Assembly (NCBI GenBank): GCA_012519705.1
Contig: JAAYPR010000038.1
Coordinates: 62,001 to 126,000 of the forward strand
DNA: 64,000 nt
DNA from: Campylobacteraceae bacterium
Lineage (GTDB): Bacteria > Campylobacterota > Campylobacteria > Campylobacterales > Campylobacteraceae
Direction of reading: 5' to 3'
Shown one piece after another: positions 12,674 through 20,732 of the stretch. Below the pieces are notes generated by a model. It was given only the letters and a program-made list of their open reading frames with translations. It ran no database searches and was not told the DNA's origin. The translations under genes were made by a program, and so were the position numbers. The stretch's first letter is position 1; every line of letters starts with the position of its first letter.

Positions 12674-13731
12674 ACAAACTCCAAATAAATTTGCTCTAGT
12701 TTTTTAGCTTCTGTTGCTATATCAAAACCTCTGTTTTTTACCATTTCTAAGCTATTTTCTTCTCTTTTTAAATTTGCATTTAGGATTTTTTCACTCCAAA
12801 TTTCACTATCAAGCTCTAAAAACTCTAAATTTGATAAAATCTGAGTCTCTTTTGAAACACCAGTTGATGCTAAACATTTAAGACCATTTGCCTGAGCTTC
12901 AACTAAAACCATTCCAAATCCCTCATGTAAGCTTGGCAAAACAAAGATATCAAAACTGTTGTAGTACTCATTTGCCTTATCAGAATTTCCAATAAAACTA
13001 ATATTTTCATAAATTTCAAGGCTTTTAGCTTGCTCTTTTGCCTCGCTAAATAACTCTCCATCTCCAACTAAAACTAGATGAAAGCTCGGGTTTTTATCTA
13101 AAACTTTTTTAAATATATCAAGTAAAAATTTATGGTTTTTCTCAAACGAAAATCTTCCGATATGCCCTATGACTATCTTATCTTCTAAATTTAACTCTTT
13201 TTTCAGACTCTCTCTTGTATTTTCACTAAATTTAAACCTCTCTAAATTTATGGCATTGTTTATGATAGCAAAAGGTTTGTTTTTAAATACATACTCCCCA
13301 GCTTTTTGTCCGCACGCAAAGTATCTATTTGCAAAAGAACTAACTAAAAACCGCCTTATTTTATGTTTAAAATTAACCCTTTCTTGAAAAGCGTGAGAGT
13401 GGGCTATGATGTTTTTTACACCTGCAAATTTGGCTATAAAAAACGGCAGAGGCGAGAGATAATTACAGTGAAAAATAGCATCCCTGTTTTTTTTTAAAAC
13501 TTCAAAAAGCTTTTTTATATACTCTTTTTTTGCTTTGTAATAATCTGGAAGCAAAATAAGCTCTGCATTTAAACTCTTGATTTTTTCATATGGAACTCTA
13601 GTCGATGATTCACTCGTTAAAAAAACAAACTCAAATTTATCTCTATCTAAATTCAAAGCGTAGTTCATTATCACACTCTCAACCCCGCCACCATTCATTA
13701 AGCCTACTAGATAGATAACTTTAGTTTTCAT
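12670..13731 (-). CDS. GT4 family glycosyltransferase of the pgl locus
   Basis: GT-B enzyme with GLMNGGGVESVIMNYAL at the N-terminus (a glycine-rich acceptor loop), IIAHSHAFQE near 110, GHIGRFSFEKNH near 190, and the E-x7-E motif in SLHEGFGMVLVEAQA near 270. It resembles EpsF/CapM-type hexosyl- or N-acetylhexosaminyltransferases. PglJ and PglH of C. jejuni are also GT4, so it may fill the third-sugar step, but orthology is not clear. I choose ATG 13731 (353 aa), which overlaps the GT52 gene by 11 nt. The ORF track's start lies ten codons further upstream without better support. Confidence 0.88.
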   Translation of the reverse strand: MKTKVIYLVGLMNGGGVESVIMNYALNLDRDKFEFVFLTSESSTRVPYEKIKSLNAELILLPDYYKAKKEYIKKLFEVLKKNRDAIFHCNYLSPLPFFIAKFAGVKNIIAHSHAFQERVNFKHKIRRFLVSSFANRYFACGQKAGEYVFKNKPFAIINNAINLERFKFSENTRESLKKELNLEDKIVIGHIGRFSFEKNHKFLLDIFKKVLDKNPSFHLVLVGDGELFSEAKEQAKSLEIYENISFIGNSDKANEYYNSFDIFVLPSLHEGFGMVLVEAQANGLKCLASTGVSKETQILSNLEFLELDSEIWSEKILNANLKREENSLEMVKNRGFDIATEAKKLEQIYLEFV

Positions 13732-14686
13732 CCAAATCACCACTTTTAATAGAGATAACATCTATACCAAACTCTTTCATGCTCTCATAAATTGATTTTT
13801 TATGGATAAAAAGCTCATCATCTTCGATGTAAATCGCATTTACACTACCAAGCTCAACTAGAGTAAAAAAAGCAGTGGTAAAAAACCCATAAAAACTAAA
13901 TTTAACACTATCATTTTTTTGTATCTCTTGCGAAAAATAGTCCTCTGCTATCAAATTTGTCTCTATATATGAAACTCCGCTTATTTTAAACTCATCTCTT
14001 GGATGTGGCAGATAGTAGTCAATGGAGTATTTTTTAATAACACTTTCTATAAGTTTTACGTTTTTTTCTAAATCATCAGTGTAAATTGGCTGACCAAGCA
14101 TTATTTTTACTTCTTTTTGCCTCTCTGCTTTATTAGCCCCAATTCCAACTAAAGATATTTTTTTATTGAAATCATTTTCTAAAGTTTTAAATATAGTATA
14201 ATGACCTTTTAGGTTCTTTATATAAAACTCACTACTTTTTGGCTCTTTGGAGAGGGTTTTTTCTAAAAAAGTTCTTATTTTTTGCTGTTTTGGCGGTAAT
14301 TTTTCATCTTTATAAACCCAACTATCTTTAAAAATATTTGCCGCCCCATCATCAAAAGTATAGAGGTTTTTAAACCTAATATTGTTTAAAATCATCCTTG
14401 GGATAAAATCTTTTGGAGTTGCCAAAAAAACATTATCATAACTTTTGTCTCTATAACTAAAAAACACTTTTAAAAGTGCCTTCAAAGAAGCAAATCTTGA
14501 GTTTTTTACCAAAGGCAAAACTACAACTTTTTTTGCATCTTTTTTAGCCAAATTTATATAGTGGTTTATCTTATTATCTGTGCTATTTTGGATAATAGCA
14601 AACTCAAACTCCCTACCATGATACTGCTCTATGATTTTTTGAGAGATTAGAATTTGAAGTGGTGTAAAACAGATAAAAAGGTTCAT
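13721..14686 (-). CDS. GT52-family sialyltransferase-like protein
   Basis: A 321-aa protein with the family-52 (Lst) layout: MNLFICFTPLQILISQKII at the N-terminus, a first Rossmann-like domain ending in YTFDDGAANIF near residue 100, GVGANK-like SLVGIGANKAE, GQPIYTDDL near 195, and YLPHPRDE near 228 carrying the conserved His of the family. A C-terminal region YGFFTTAFFTLVELG completes the fold. GT52 contains the Neisseria lipooligosaccharide alpha-2,3-sialyltransferase, and a minority of members use other sugars. Adjacent neuB, neuA and neuC genes make a CMP-sialic-acid donor likely. ATGA overlap with wzx; 11-nt overlap with the GT4. There is no signal peptide, so it would act on the cytoplasmic face. 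Confidence 0.85.
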   Translation of the reverse strand: MNLFICFTPLQILISQKIIEQYHGREFEFAIIQNSTDNKINHYINLAKKDAKKVVVLPLVKNSRFASLKALLKVFFSYRDKSYDNVFLATPKDFIPRMILNNIRFKNLYTFDDGAANIFKDSWVYKDEKLPPKQQKIRTFLEKTLSKEPKSSEFYIKNLKGHYTIFKTLENDFNKKISLVGIGANKAERQKEVKIMLGQPIYTDDLEKNVKLIESVIKKYSIDYYLPHPRDEFKISGVSYIETNLIAEDYFSQEIQKNDSVKFSFYGFFTTAFFTLVELGSVNAIYIEDDELFIHKKSIYESMKEFGIDVISIKSGDLDEN

Positions 14687-15882
14687 TTTATTTTTCCTAC
14701 TTGATAATATAGAAGTGGTATTATAGCTAAATTTGAGAGTATTAAAGAGAGTGGAACTAGCTTTAAATCAACACTTGCCGTTACAAACAAAACTAAAAGA
14801 TAAATCACAGATGAAATCACCGAACTATAAGAGATGATTTTGTTTTTTGCATGATAAAATAAGAAATTTACTAAAACTAAATAACTAGGAACTAGACAAA
14901 ATCCAACTATAAAAAGAACTGTGTAGTGCTTAACTCCTAAAAACCCATCTCCTAAAAACCATGCAAAAAGGCCTTGTGGAACAAGCAGAGCAAAAAAAGC
15001 TCCAACTGGCACACATAACAGCATCAAAAGTGAAAGTTTTTTTACTTTTTTTACATCTATCTTTTTTTGCTTTAAAGCCTCAAAATAATGCGGAACAACT
15101 GCTTTATTTACAGAGACAATAAAGATATTTAAAATAAGAGCTATGTTAAAAGCAGCCGCATAAATCCCTAAATCACTTGCTTCGTAAATATTATAAATAA
15201 ACACTCTATCAAACTGACCTTTCATAAAAAGGCTTAGATGGTGAAGAATGAGAGGCAAACCAAAACTAAAGATATAAAGAAGTGATGATTTAAAAATAGC
15301 TCTTGTTATCTTAATCTTAAATTTCTTTTTTCTAAAAAAATAGTAAGCCACTATGACGCTTATGAAATTTGCTAAAAACAGAGCTAAAAAGCGGTAAAAC
15401 ACTAAATTATCGCTATTTGTCTCAAGCAGATATATGGTTATCCCAAAAGTTAAAACACAGACTAAAAGCTGGATATAGACATAGTTTAAGGGCTCTTTTT
15501 GACACTGCCTAAGAGCAAGCTGAACGCTTAGCATCGCTTGTGTAAAGGAAATGAGCGAAAGCACCATAAAAATAGGTGAGTTTAAAAAATATGCCACTAG
15601 AAATATCAACAAACTTACTAAAAATGCATAAACATAGCCAACTATGACGATATTATTTAAATTTCTTCTTCCGTAAAAATAATAATACCTTGCAATCGCC
15701 CCATCCTGACAAAGCCCAACAAAGATAATAAAAAGTGATAGATACGCAGCATAATACGACATCACTCCGTATCCATCAGCACCTAGCTTTCTTGTTAGAT
15801 AAGGGATAAGAAAAAAAGCTGGGATGTTTGCTAAAATTTGCCCTATCAGATAGATAGAGCTATCTTTAAAAAGTCTATTCAT
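14683..15882 (-). CDS. Wzx-type polysaccharide flippase
   Basis: Polytopic membrane protein of 399 aa with about 12 hydrophobic segments and the MOP/Wzx opening DSSIYLIGQILANIPAFFLIPYLTRKLGADGYG. An LGIYAAAFNIALILNIFIVSVNKAVVPHYFE segment in the middle is typical of O-unit flippases. It would move an undecaprenyl-PP-linked oligosaccharide to the periplasm. In C. jejuni that step uses the ABC transporter PglK, whose gene would lie near pglH-galE but is not in this window. The gene abuts neuB (0 nt) and overlaps GT52 by ATGA. No ATPase motif is present, so any transport would be ion-gradient driven. Confidence 0.88.
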   Translation of the reverse strand: MNRLFKDSSIYLIGQILANIPAFFLIPYLTRKLGADGYGVMSYYAAYLSLFIIFVGLCQDGAIARYYYFYGRRNLNNIVIVGYVYAFLVSLLIFLVAYFLNSPIFMVLSLISFTQAMLSVQLALRQCQKEPLNYVYIQLLVCVLTFGITIYLLETNSDNLVFYRFLALFLANFISVIVAYYFFRKKKFKIKITRAIFKSSLLYIFSFGLPLILHHLSLFMKGQFDRVFIYNIYEASDLGIYAAAFNIALILNIFIVSVNKAVVPHYFEALKQKKIDVKKVKKLSLLMLLCVPVGAFFALLVPQGLFAWFLGDGFLGVKHYTVLFIVGFCLVPSYLVLVNFLFYHAKNKIISYSSVISSVIYLLVLFVTASVDLKLVPLSLILSNLAIIPLLYYQVGKIK

Positions 15883-16932
15883 CTATCCTATATCGCTTTT
15901 TTTTATTTGAGCATTTTTAGGTATATCTACTAAAGCCACCTTGCCAAATAAACTTTCATAATCATCAGCACTAAAATCACCATTTCCAGGTCTTTTAACC
16001 CATAAATTTTCACCACTTAAAACTTCACCTTTTTTGATATCTCTATCAGCTACCACGCTTGCAAAAGCAAAATCTTTTGTTGGTTTTTCTAGTCCTATTA
16101 TCTCATCTTTTTTCCCACCACGCATTAGCTTTAACGCCTTAGCACCAGCATTTAACTCACTAAAAGCTTTGCCATCCATAGAGCAAACAATATCAGGACC
16201 AACTCTATCCATGCTGTCTGTAAAATGTCGCTCCAAAATACTTCCACCAAGTGCCACAGCTCCAAGACAGGCAAGATTGTCTGTAGTATGATCTGAAAGT
16301 CCAATGACTGCATCAGGAAAAGCCTGTGCTAACTCATTTAAAGCTCCTAAACGCACATCTTCATATCTTGTAGGATAAACATTCGTACAGTGAAGCAGAG
16401 CATAAGGCACTTTTGCAGCTCTTATAATCTCAACTGATTTTTTAATGCTCTCAATGCTATTCATACCAGTTGATAAAATAATAGGCTTACCAAAAGAAGC
16501 GATTAATTTAATAAGTGGGTAGTTGTTACACTCACCTGAGCCTATTTTATACGCTGGGATGTTCATTTTCTCAAGCCTTAAAGCTGCTGCCCTTGAAAAA
16601 GGTGTAGAGATAAATATCATTCCTTTACTCTCAACATATTTTTGAAGTTTTATCTCATCGTTTTCGTTTAAAGCACATCTAGCCATAATCTCATAAATGC
16701 TAACATCAGCATTTCCAGGGATTACGCTTTTTGCCTCATCGCTCATCTCATCTTCAACTATATGGGTTTGATGTTTTATGATTTCCGCACCGGCTTCATA
16801 CGCAGCATCTACCATCTCAAAAGCAGTTTTTAAACTCCCTTCGTGATTTATACCTATCTCGCAAATCACTAACGGGTCGTATTTATAACCTATTTTTCTA
16901 CCAGCTATTTCAAACTCTACATTTTCATTCAT
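15883..16932 (-). CDS. neuB: N-acetylneuraminate synthase NeuB
   Basis: Condenses ManNAc (or a related 6-carbon sugar) with phosphoenolpyruvate to a nonulosonic acid. The NeuB TIM barrel runs from about residue 20 to 280 with [52 protein letters not shown] and GLSDHTT plus ERHFTDS. The C-terminal SAF (antifreeze-like) domain covers about 285-349 with [15 protein letters not shown]. The [12 protein letters not shown] and GECNNYPLI stretches match what I remember of the C. jejuni Neu5Ac synthase NeuB1 better than the legionaminic (LegI) or pseudaminic (PseI) synthases. Metal and PEP residues appear intact. Confidence 0.93.
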   Translation of the reverse strand: MNENVEFEIAGRKIGYKYDPLVICEIGINHEGSLKTAFEMVDAAYEAGAEIIKHQTHIVEDEMSDEAKSVIPGNADVSIYEIMARCALNENDEIKLQKYVESKGMIFISTPFSRAAALRLEKMNIPAYKIGSGECNNYPLIKLIASFGKPIILSTGMNSIESIKKSVEIIRAAKVPYALLHCTNVYPTRYEDVRLGALNELAQAFPDAVIGLSDHTTDNLACLGAVALGGSILERHFTDSMDRVGPDIVCSMDGKAFSELNAGAKALKLMRGGKKDEIIGLEKPTKDFAFASVVADRDIKKGEVLSGENLWVKRPGNGDFSADDYESLFGKVALVDIPKNAQIKKSDIG

Positions 16933-16935
16933 TTC

Positions 16936-17610
16936 TTATCCTTTTTTTTCTAAAACTAAATTTGCTTTTTGTAAATCTTCCAAACTATCTATATCAATGG
17001 AGTTTTCCTGATCCATTTCATAAATGTCAATGGGTTCTATAAAAAATCGCCTGTATTTAAACAAATCCTCTATAAAGTTTATATAAATAGCTCCGTTTGG
17101 GTCATAAGATAGTGGAAGAAGTTGACGTGGGGATTCTAAATCTTTTAGCTCTCTAACTGCTCTAAATTCGCCACCATCTAATACTATACTTTTGAAAGGG
17201 TGATGAGTGCTTTTTTTAACCGAAATAAGTGAGCCAATTTTATTTTGCTTAAATTTTAAAAAAGCTTCTTTTATATGAGTCTCATTTCTTAAAGGGCTCG
17301 TTGGTTGAAGCAAAACAGCAATACCATCTTTTAAGCTTAGCTCCTCTAAAGCGTGAAGCATAGCATCTATCGAAGTTGCACTATCACTAGCTAAACTCAA
17401 CGGCCTATAAACTACTTTTGCACCATATTTTTGAGCTTCAAGAGCGATATTTTCTCCATCTGTTGAAACGATGATTTCACTAAAAATGCCGCTATTTTTA
17501 GCCGCTAAAATCGCCCTTGCTAAAAGAGATACACCACCAACCTCGGATAAGTTTTTATTTTTTATACCTTTTGAGCCAGCTCTTGCTAAAATGACAGCTA
17601 TAACCTTCAT
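16936..17610 (-). CDS. neuA: CMP-sialic acid synthetase NeuA
   Basis: Activates the nonulosonic acid with CTP to the CMP-sugar. The CMP-NeuAc synthetase signature is visible: VILARAGSKGIKNKN at the N-terminus, VSTDGENIALEA, LLQPTSPLRNETHI near 95, and SYDPNGAIYIN near 170. The start is set at ATG 17610 (224 aa), since it forms an ATGA overlap with the neuC stop. The ORF track's longer version adds 11 unlikely residues. Three nt separate it from neuB. The homologous legionaminic-acid enzyme LegF is close in sequence, so substrate choice is not certain. Confidence 0.92.
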   Translation of the reverse strand: MKVIAVILARAGSKGIKNKNLSEVGGVSLLARAILAAKNSGIFSEIIVSTDGENIALEAQKYGAKVVYRPLSLASDSATSIDAMLHALEELSLKDGIAVLLQPTSPLRNETHIKEAFLKFKQNKIGSLISVKKSTHHPFKSIVLDGGEFRAVRELKDLESPRQLLPLSYDPNGAIYINFIEDLFKYRRFFIEPIDIYEMDQENSIDIDSLEDLQKANLVLEKKG

Positions 17611-18725
17611 TTTATAAACCTTTTTTGTAAACTTGTCTCCCAAATTTCACTATTTTCTAAAAATTCCTGAAATTTATCTACACTATTTCCAGAGCCAAAT
17701 TCATGATTTTTTTCAAATTTTGGGCTACTTTTTATTTTTTCTATAGCATCTAGAATTTCTTTTTCATCATAATCTGCATTTATAATAGAGCTTGCCTCAA
17801 CTCTTCCATCTTGTCTAGTGCCGACATTTACTGTTCCAACACCATAAAATGGTGCTTCTCTAATGCCTGCACTTGAATTTCCTATAATAAATTTAGCGTT
17901 TTTAAGCAAAGTTAAAAAATACTCGAATCTAATAGATGGATAAACTCTAAAATTATCGTCACTCTTTAATTTTTTAATATCATCTATGATAAATTTTGAA
18001 CCATTGTCGTTATTTGGATAAATCACTACATAATTAAGTCCACTTTTCTTTAAAGCACTAAAGTAAACCTCTGAGTGCTTTTGCATCATATCAACTTCAG
18101 TTGTTACAGGGTGAAACAAAGAAAGAGCATACTTTTCAAACTCAATACCGTAGTGAGACATTGTCTCATCTAAGCTTGGCAACTCATCAGACATCATCAC
18201 ATCTAAATCAGGTGAGCCTATTATAAAAATTTTATTTTCATCTTCACCCATCCTAACTAGCAAATCTTTAGCGTCTTGATTTGCCACAAGATGAAGATGC
18301 GAAAACTTACTAATCGCATGGCGGATACTCTCATCAATAGTTCCTGAAATTTCACCGCCTTCTATATGGCAAATAAGTCTGTTTTCAAAAGCCCCACTAA
18401 CAGCTCCAGCTAATGCCTCAAGTCTATCTCCGTGAACAAAAATCATATCAGGTTCTATCTCGCTAAAAAATCTCGAAAAAAGATTTATAGTGTTACCTAA
18501 AATCGAACTCATTGGCTCATTTAAGAATTGATTGTTTATAAGATAGACATTTTTATAGTTTTCTTTCATAACTTCTATATAAGTTCTACCATAGCTTGCC
18601 ATCATATGCATACCAGTAACTATCAGATGGAGTTCAAATCTAGGGTTTTTTTCCACTAAATTTAGAAGCGGTTTCAACTTGCCAAAATCCGCTCTAGTTC
18701 CGGTAATAAAAAGTAATTTTTTCAT
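17607..18725 (-). CDS. neuC: Hydrolysing UDP-GlcNAc 2-epimerase NeuC
   Basis: Converts UDP-GlcNAc to ManNAc plus UDP, the first committed step to sialic acid. Of GT-B fold, 372 aa: FITGTRADFGKLKPLL at the N-terminus, VTGMHMM, FVHGDRLEALAGA near 95, CHIEGGEISGTIDESIRHAISKFSH near 120, the UDP-binding FIIGNSSAGIREAPFYG near 280, then VNVGTRQDGR. The close relative LegG uses UDP-diNAcBac instead, and that compound is made by PglF/E/D in this same operon, so the substrate needs testing. It is the first gene after a 171-nt gap and so probably the start of a transcription unit. Confidence 0.9.
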   Translation of the reverse strand: MKKLLFITGTRADFGKLKPLLNLVEKNPRFELHLIVTGMHMMASYGRTYIEVMKENYKNVYLINNQFLNEPMSSILGNTINLFSRFFSEIEPDMIFVHGDRLEALAGAVSGAFENRLICHIEGGEISGTIDESIRHAISKFSHLHLVANQDAKDLLVRMGEDENKIFIIGSPDLDVMMSDELPSLDETMSHYGIEFEKYALSLFHPVTTEVDMMQKHSEVYFSALKKSGLNYVVIYPNNDNGSKFIIDDIKKLKSDDNFRVYPSIRFEYFLTLLKNAKFIIGNSSAGIREAPFYGVGTVNVGTRQDGRVEASSIINADYDEKEILDAIEKIKSSPKFEKNHEFGSGNSVDKFQEFLENSEIWETSLQKRFIK

Positions 18726-18807
18726 TATCTATTTTTGCCTTTATATTTTGCTTATTTATAGTTTCATATTAAAGTAGGATATTTTATCTTCTCTTAACAA
18801 AATCTTA

Positions 18808-18891
18808 TTTGTGCATAAATCCATTACTTTTAACCCACAAAAGCAAAGTTCTATGCACAAACTAAATTTACATAGTTGATAAGCTTATCAA
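18808..18891. promoter_or_regulatory. galE-neuC intergenic inverted repeats
   Basis: The 171-nt gap between galE and neuC contains a perfect 10-bp inverted repeat, TTTGTGCATA at 18808-18817 and TATGCACAAA at 18852-18861, with a 34-nt spacer. It also holds a 16-bp perfect palindrome TTGATAAGCTTATCAA at 18876-18891 just after the galE stop. Neither is followed by a clear U-tract, so they are poor intrinsic terminators. A T/A-rich segment nearer neuC includes TATAAA on the minus strand as a weak -10 candidate. Operator, processing site or attenuator are all possible. Confidence 0.4.
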
Positions 18892-18896
18892 ATTTC

Positions 18897-19892
18897 CTAC
18901 TTAAGCTTTTTCTCCCACTCAAGAGCTGAACTTATTATCACGCCTAAGTCGTCTTTTTTAGGCGTCCAGTCTGTTAGCATTCTTAGTTTTGTAGAGTTTG
19001 CGATAAGGCACGCTGGGTCGCCGTCTCTTCTAGGGCCAACTTCAGCTCTAAAGTCAACCCCGCTAACTTCTTTAGCTTTTTGAACTACCTCTTTTACACT
19101 AAATCCTCTTCCATATCCCACGTTAAACACTTCACTCTTACCGCCATTTTTTAGGTATTTAAGTGCTGAAAGATGAGCGTTTGCAAGGTCTTCTATGTGG
19201 ATATAGTCGCGGATGCAACTTCCATCTTTTGTTGGATAGTCTTCGCCAAATATCATCATTTTCTCTCTTTTTCCAGTGATAGTTTGGTTGGCTACTTTTA
19301 TCAAGTGAGTTGCGTTTGGATAGTTTTGTCCAAGCAGTCCATCGCTACTTGCACCTGCAACGTTGAAGTACCTAAGAATCGCGTATTTAAAGCTCTCATC
19401 CGCCGCCCCGTGGTCTTTTAAAAACCACTCTGTCATCATCTTGCTTCTGCCGTATGGATTTATCGGATTTAACGGCGTATCCTCGCTAACTTCGCTAACG
19501 TCTGGCTCGCCATAAACCGCAGCAGTTGAGCTAAAAATAAACTTATTTACGCTGTATTTCGCACATAACGCCACTAAATTTAGAGCATTTGCGGTGTTGT
19601 TTAAGTAGTATTTTAAAGGTTTTTTTGTGCTCTCAAAAACCTCTATAAACGCTGCGAAATGGATAATAGCGTCAAACTTTTTTTCTTTAAAAAGAGTCTC
19701 AAGCCTGTCAACTTCTTCTAAACTCATCTCTATAAACTCAAACTCGCCTATCTTTCTAAGTGTATCGATGGCACTTTGCGTGCCTTTGCAAAGGTTATCT
19801 ATCACAGTTATATCATAAGCATTTGCTTCTAAAAGTGCTTTTACTACGTGAGAGCCGATATATCCAGCCCCGCCGGTTACTAAAATTTTCAT
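18897..19892 (-). CDS. galE: UDP-glucose/UDP-GlcNAc 4-epimerase GalE (Gne-type)
   Basis: Interconverts UDP-Glc/UDP-Gal and, in Campylobacter pgl loci, UDP-GlcNAc/UDP-GalNAc, giving the GalNAc donor for PglA. It is an extended SDR: VTGGAGYIGSH at the N-terminus, HFAAFIEVFES, the FSSTAAVYGEP Ser/Thr, YGRSK with catalytic Tyr and Lys near 150, and RDYIHIEDLANAHL near 235. I choose the second ATG (19892, 331 aa) because AAGGA lies 5 nt before it and directly abuts the first. It occupies the same outer edge of the pgl cluster as gne in C. jejuni. Confidence 0.94.
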   Translation of the reverse strand: MKILVTGGAGYIGSHVVKALLEANAYDITVIDNLCKGTQSAIDTLRKIGEFEFIEMSLEEVDRLETLFKEKKFDAIIHFAAFIEVFESTKKPLKYYLNNTANALNLVALCAKYSVNKFIFSSTAAVYGEPDVSEVSEDTPLNPINPYGRSKMMTEWFLKDHGAADESFKYAILRYFNVAGASSDGLLGQNYPNATHLIKVANQTITGKREKMMIFGEDYPTKDGSCIRDYIHIEDLANAHLSALKYLKNGGKSEVFNVGYGRGFSVKEVVQKAKEVSGVDFRAEVGPRRDGDPACLIANSTKLRMLTDWTPKKDDLGVIISSALEWEKKLK

Positions 19893-19931
19893 CTTCATCC
19901 TTTTTTAAAAACTTATTTTACTCTAAATTTG

Positions 19932-20732
19932 TTATAACTCATCTCTGATTCGTAGAAATACTGGAAATCTGGGCTTTCCATCTTTCGTTAACTCTTGATA
20001 TTTATAAGTTATAGTTTGCCCGATTTTTGGAGGATTTTTCCTATCAACGTCATTAAAGCCTGAGCCTATTTTAAAGATAACGCCGTTTTCATTTCTACAA
20101 TCAACTGAACCCATCATGCCAGCAAACTTGCCTTTGCCTTCATTTATCGCCACCACAATGCACTCAGCATCTTTAAATTTTTTAATTTTTAAAATTTTAG
20201 AGCTTCTTTTGTTCTCATAAATCAGGCTTGGCTCTCTTGCCACAACGCCCTCTCCGCCTTTTTCTATAACCTCATCTAGAAATTTAAAAACTTCGTCGTT
20301 ATCTTTTGCAACAATTTGCGGAATAACTTCAATAAATTTAGAAGTTTTAGCGATTTCTTGCATTTTTTCATACTTAACGCTGAAATCAGCGTCCATCTTT
20401 GGCATATCAAAGATGTGAAATTTAACTTCCTTCCAACCATCATGCTCACTAAGCTTAGACGTTATAGAGCTAATGTTTTGAAAATCGCCCCTTTTTGTAA
20501 AAAGTTCTCCATCTAAATGTTCACTTGGAAAGTCAGCTATAAACCAGCTTGGAGTGGCGAATTTATATCCACTTCTTGACTTTAAGCTCTCTCCATCCCA
20601 AATAGCCCTAACCCCGTCAAGCTTCTCACTCATATACCAGCCAGTTAAATTCTCATCGCTGTATTCATTTAGAAGCATTACAGCGTTTAAATTTACAGAA
20701 AAAACTAGGGCTAAGATTTTAAGAAATTTCAA
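19932..20732 (-). CDS. ATP-dependent DNA ligase, Lig E type, probably exported
   Basis: Minimal two-domain ATP ligase of 266 aa. Motif I SEKLDGVRAIWDG has the AMP-accepting Lys near residue 36, motif III is EHLDGELF, motif IV GGEGVVAREPS, and motif V SSKILKIKKFKD. An OB domain follows from about 180 to the end (GMMGSVDCR, IGSGFNDVDR, PRFPVFLRIRDE). Residues 1-18 (KFLKILALVFSVNLNA) look like a Sec signal peptide, as in other Lig E enzymes from Haemophilus and Neisseria. The start is TTG; a shorter ATG start at residue 19 would lose the signal. It overlaps the exonuclease gene by 14 nt. The NAD-dependent replicative ligase must be elsewhere. Confidence 0.88.
   Translation of the reverse strand: MKFLKILALVFSVNLNAVMLLNEYSDENLTGWYMSEKLDGVRAIWDGESLKSRSGYKFATPSWFIADFPSEHLDGELFTKRGDFQNISSITSKLSEHDGWKEVKFHIFDMPKMDADFSVKYEKMQEIAKTSKFIEVIPQIVAKDNDEVFKFLDEVIEKGGEGVVAREPSLIYENKRSSKILKIKKFKDAECIVVAINEGKGKFAGMMGSVDCRNENGVIFKIGSGFNDVDRKNPPKIGQTITYKYQELTKDGKPRFPVFLRIRDEL

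Noticed and set aside
15883-16932. Pseudaminic acid synthase PseI or PEP-using Kdo8P synthase
   Set aside because: The SAF domain excludes Kdo8P synthase, and the NeuB motifs fit sialic acid synthases better than PseI; no PseB/C/G/H genes are present in the window.
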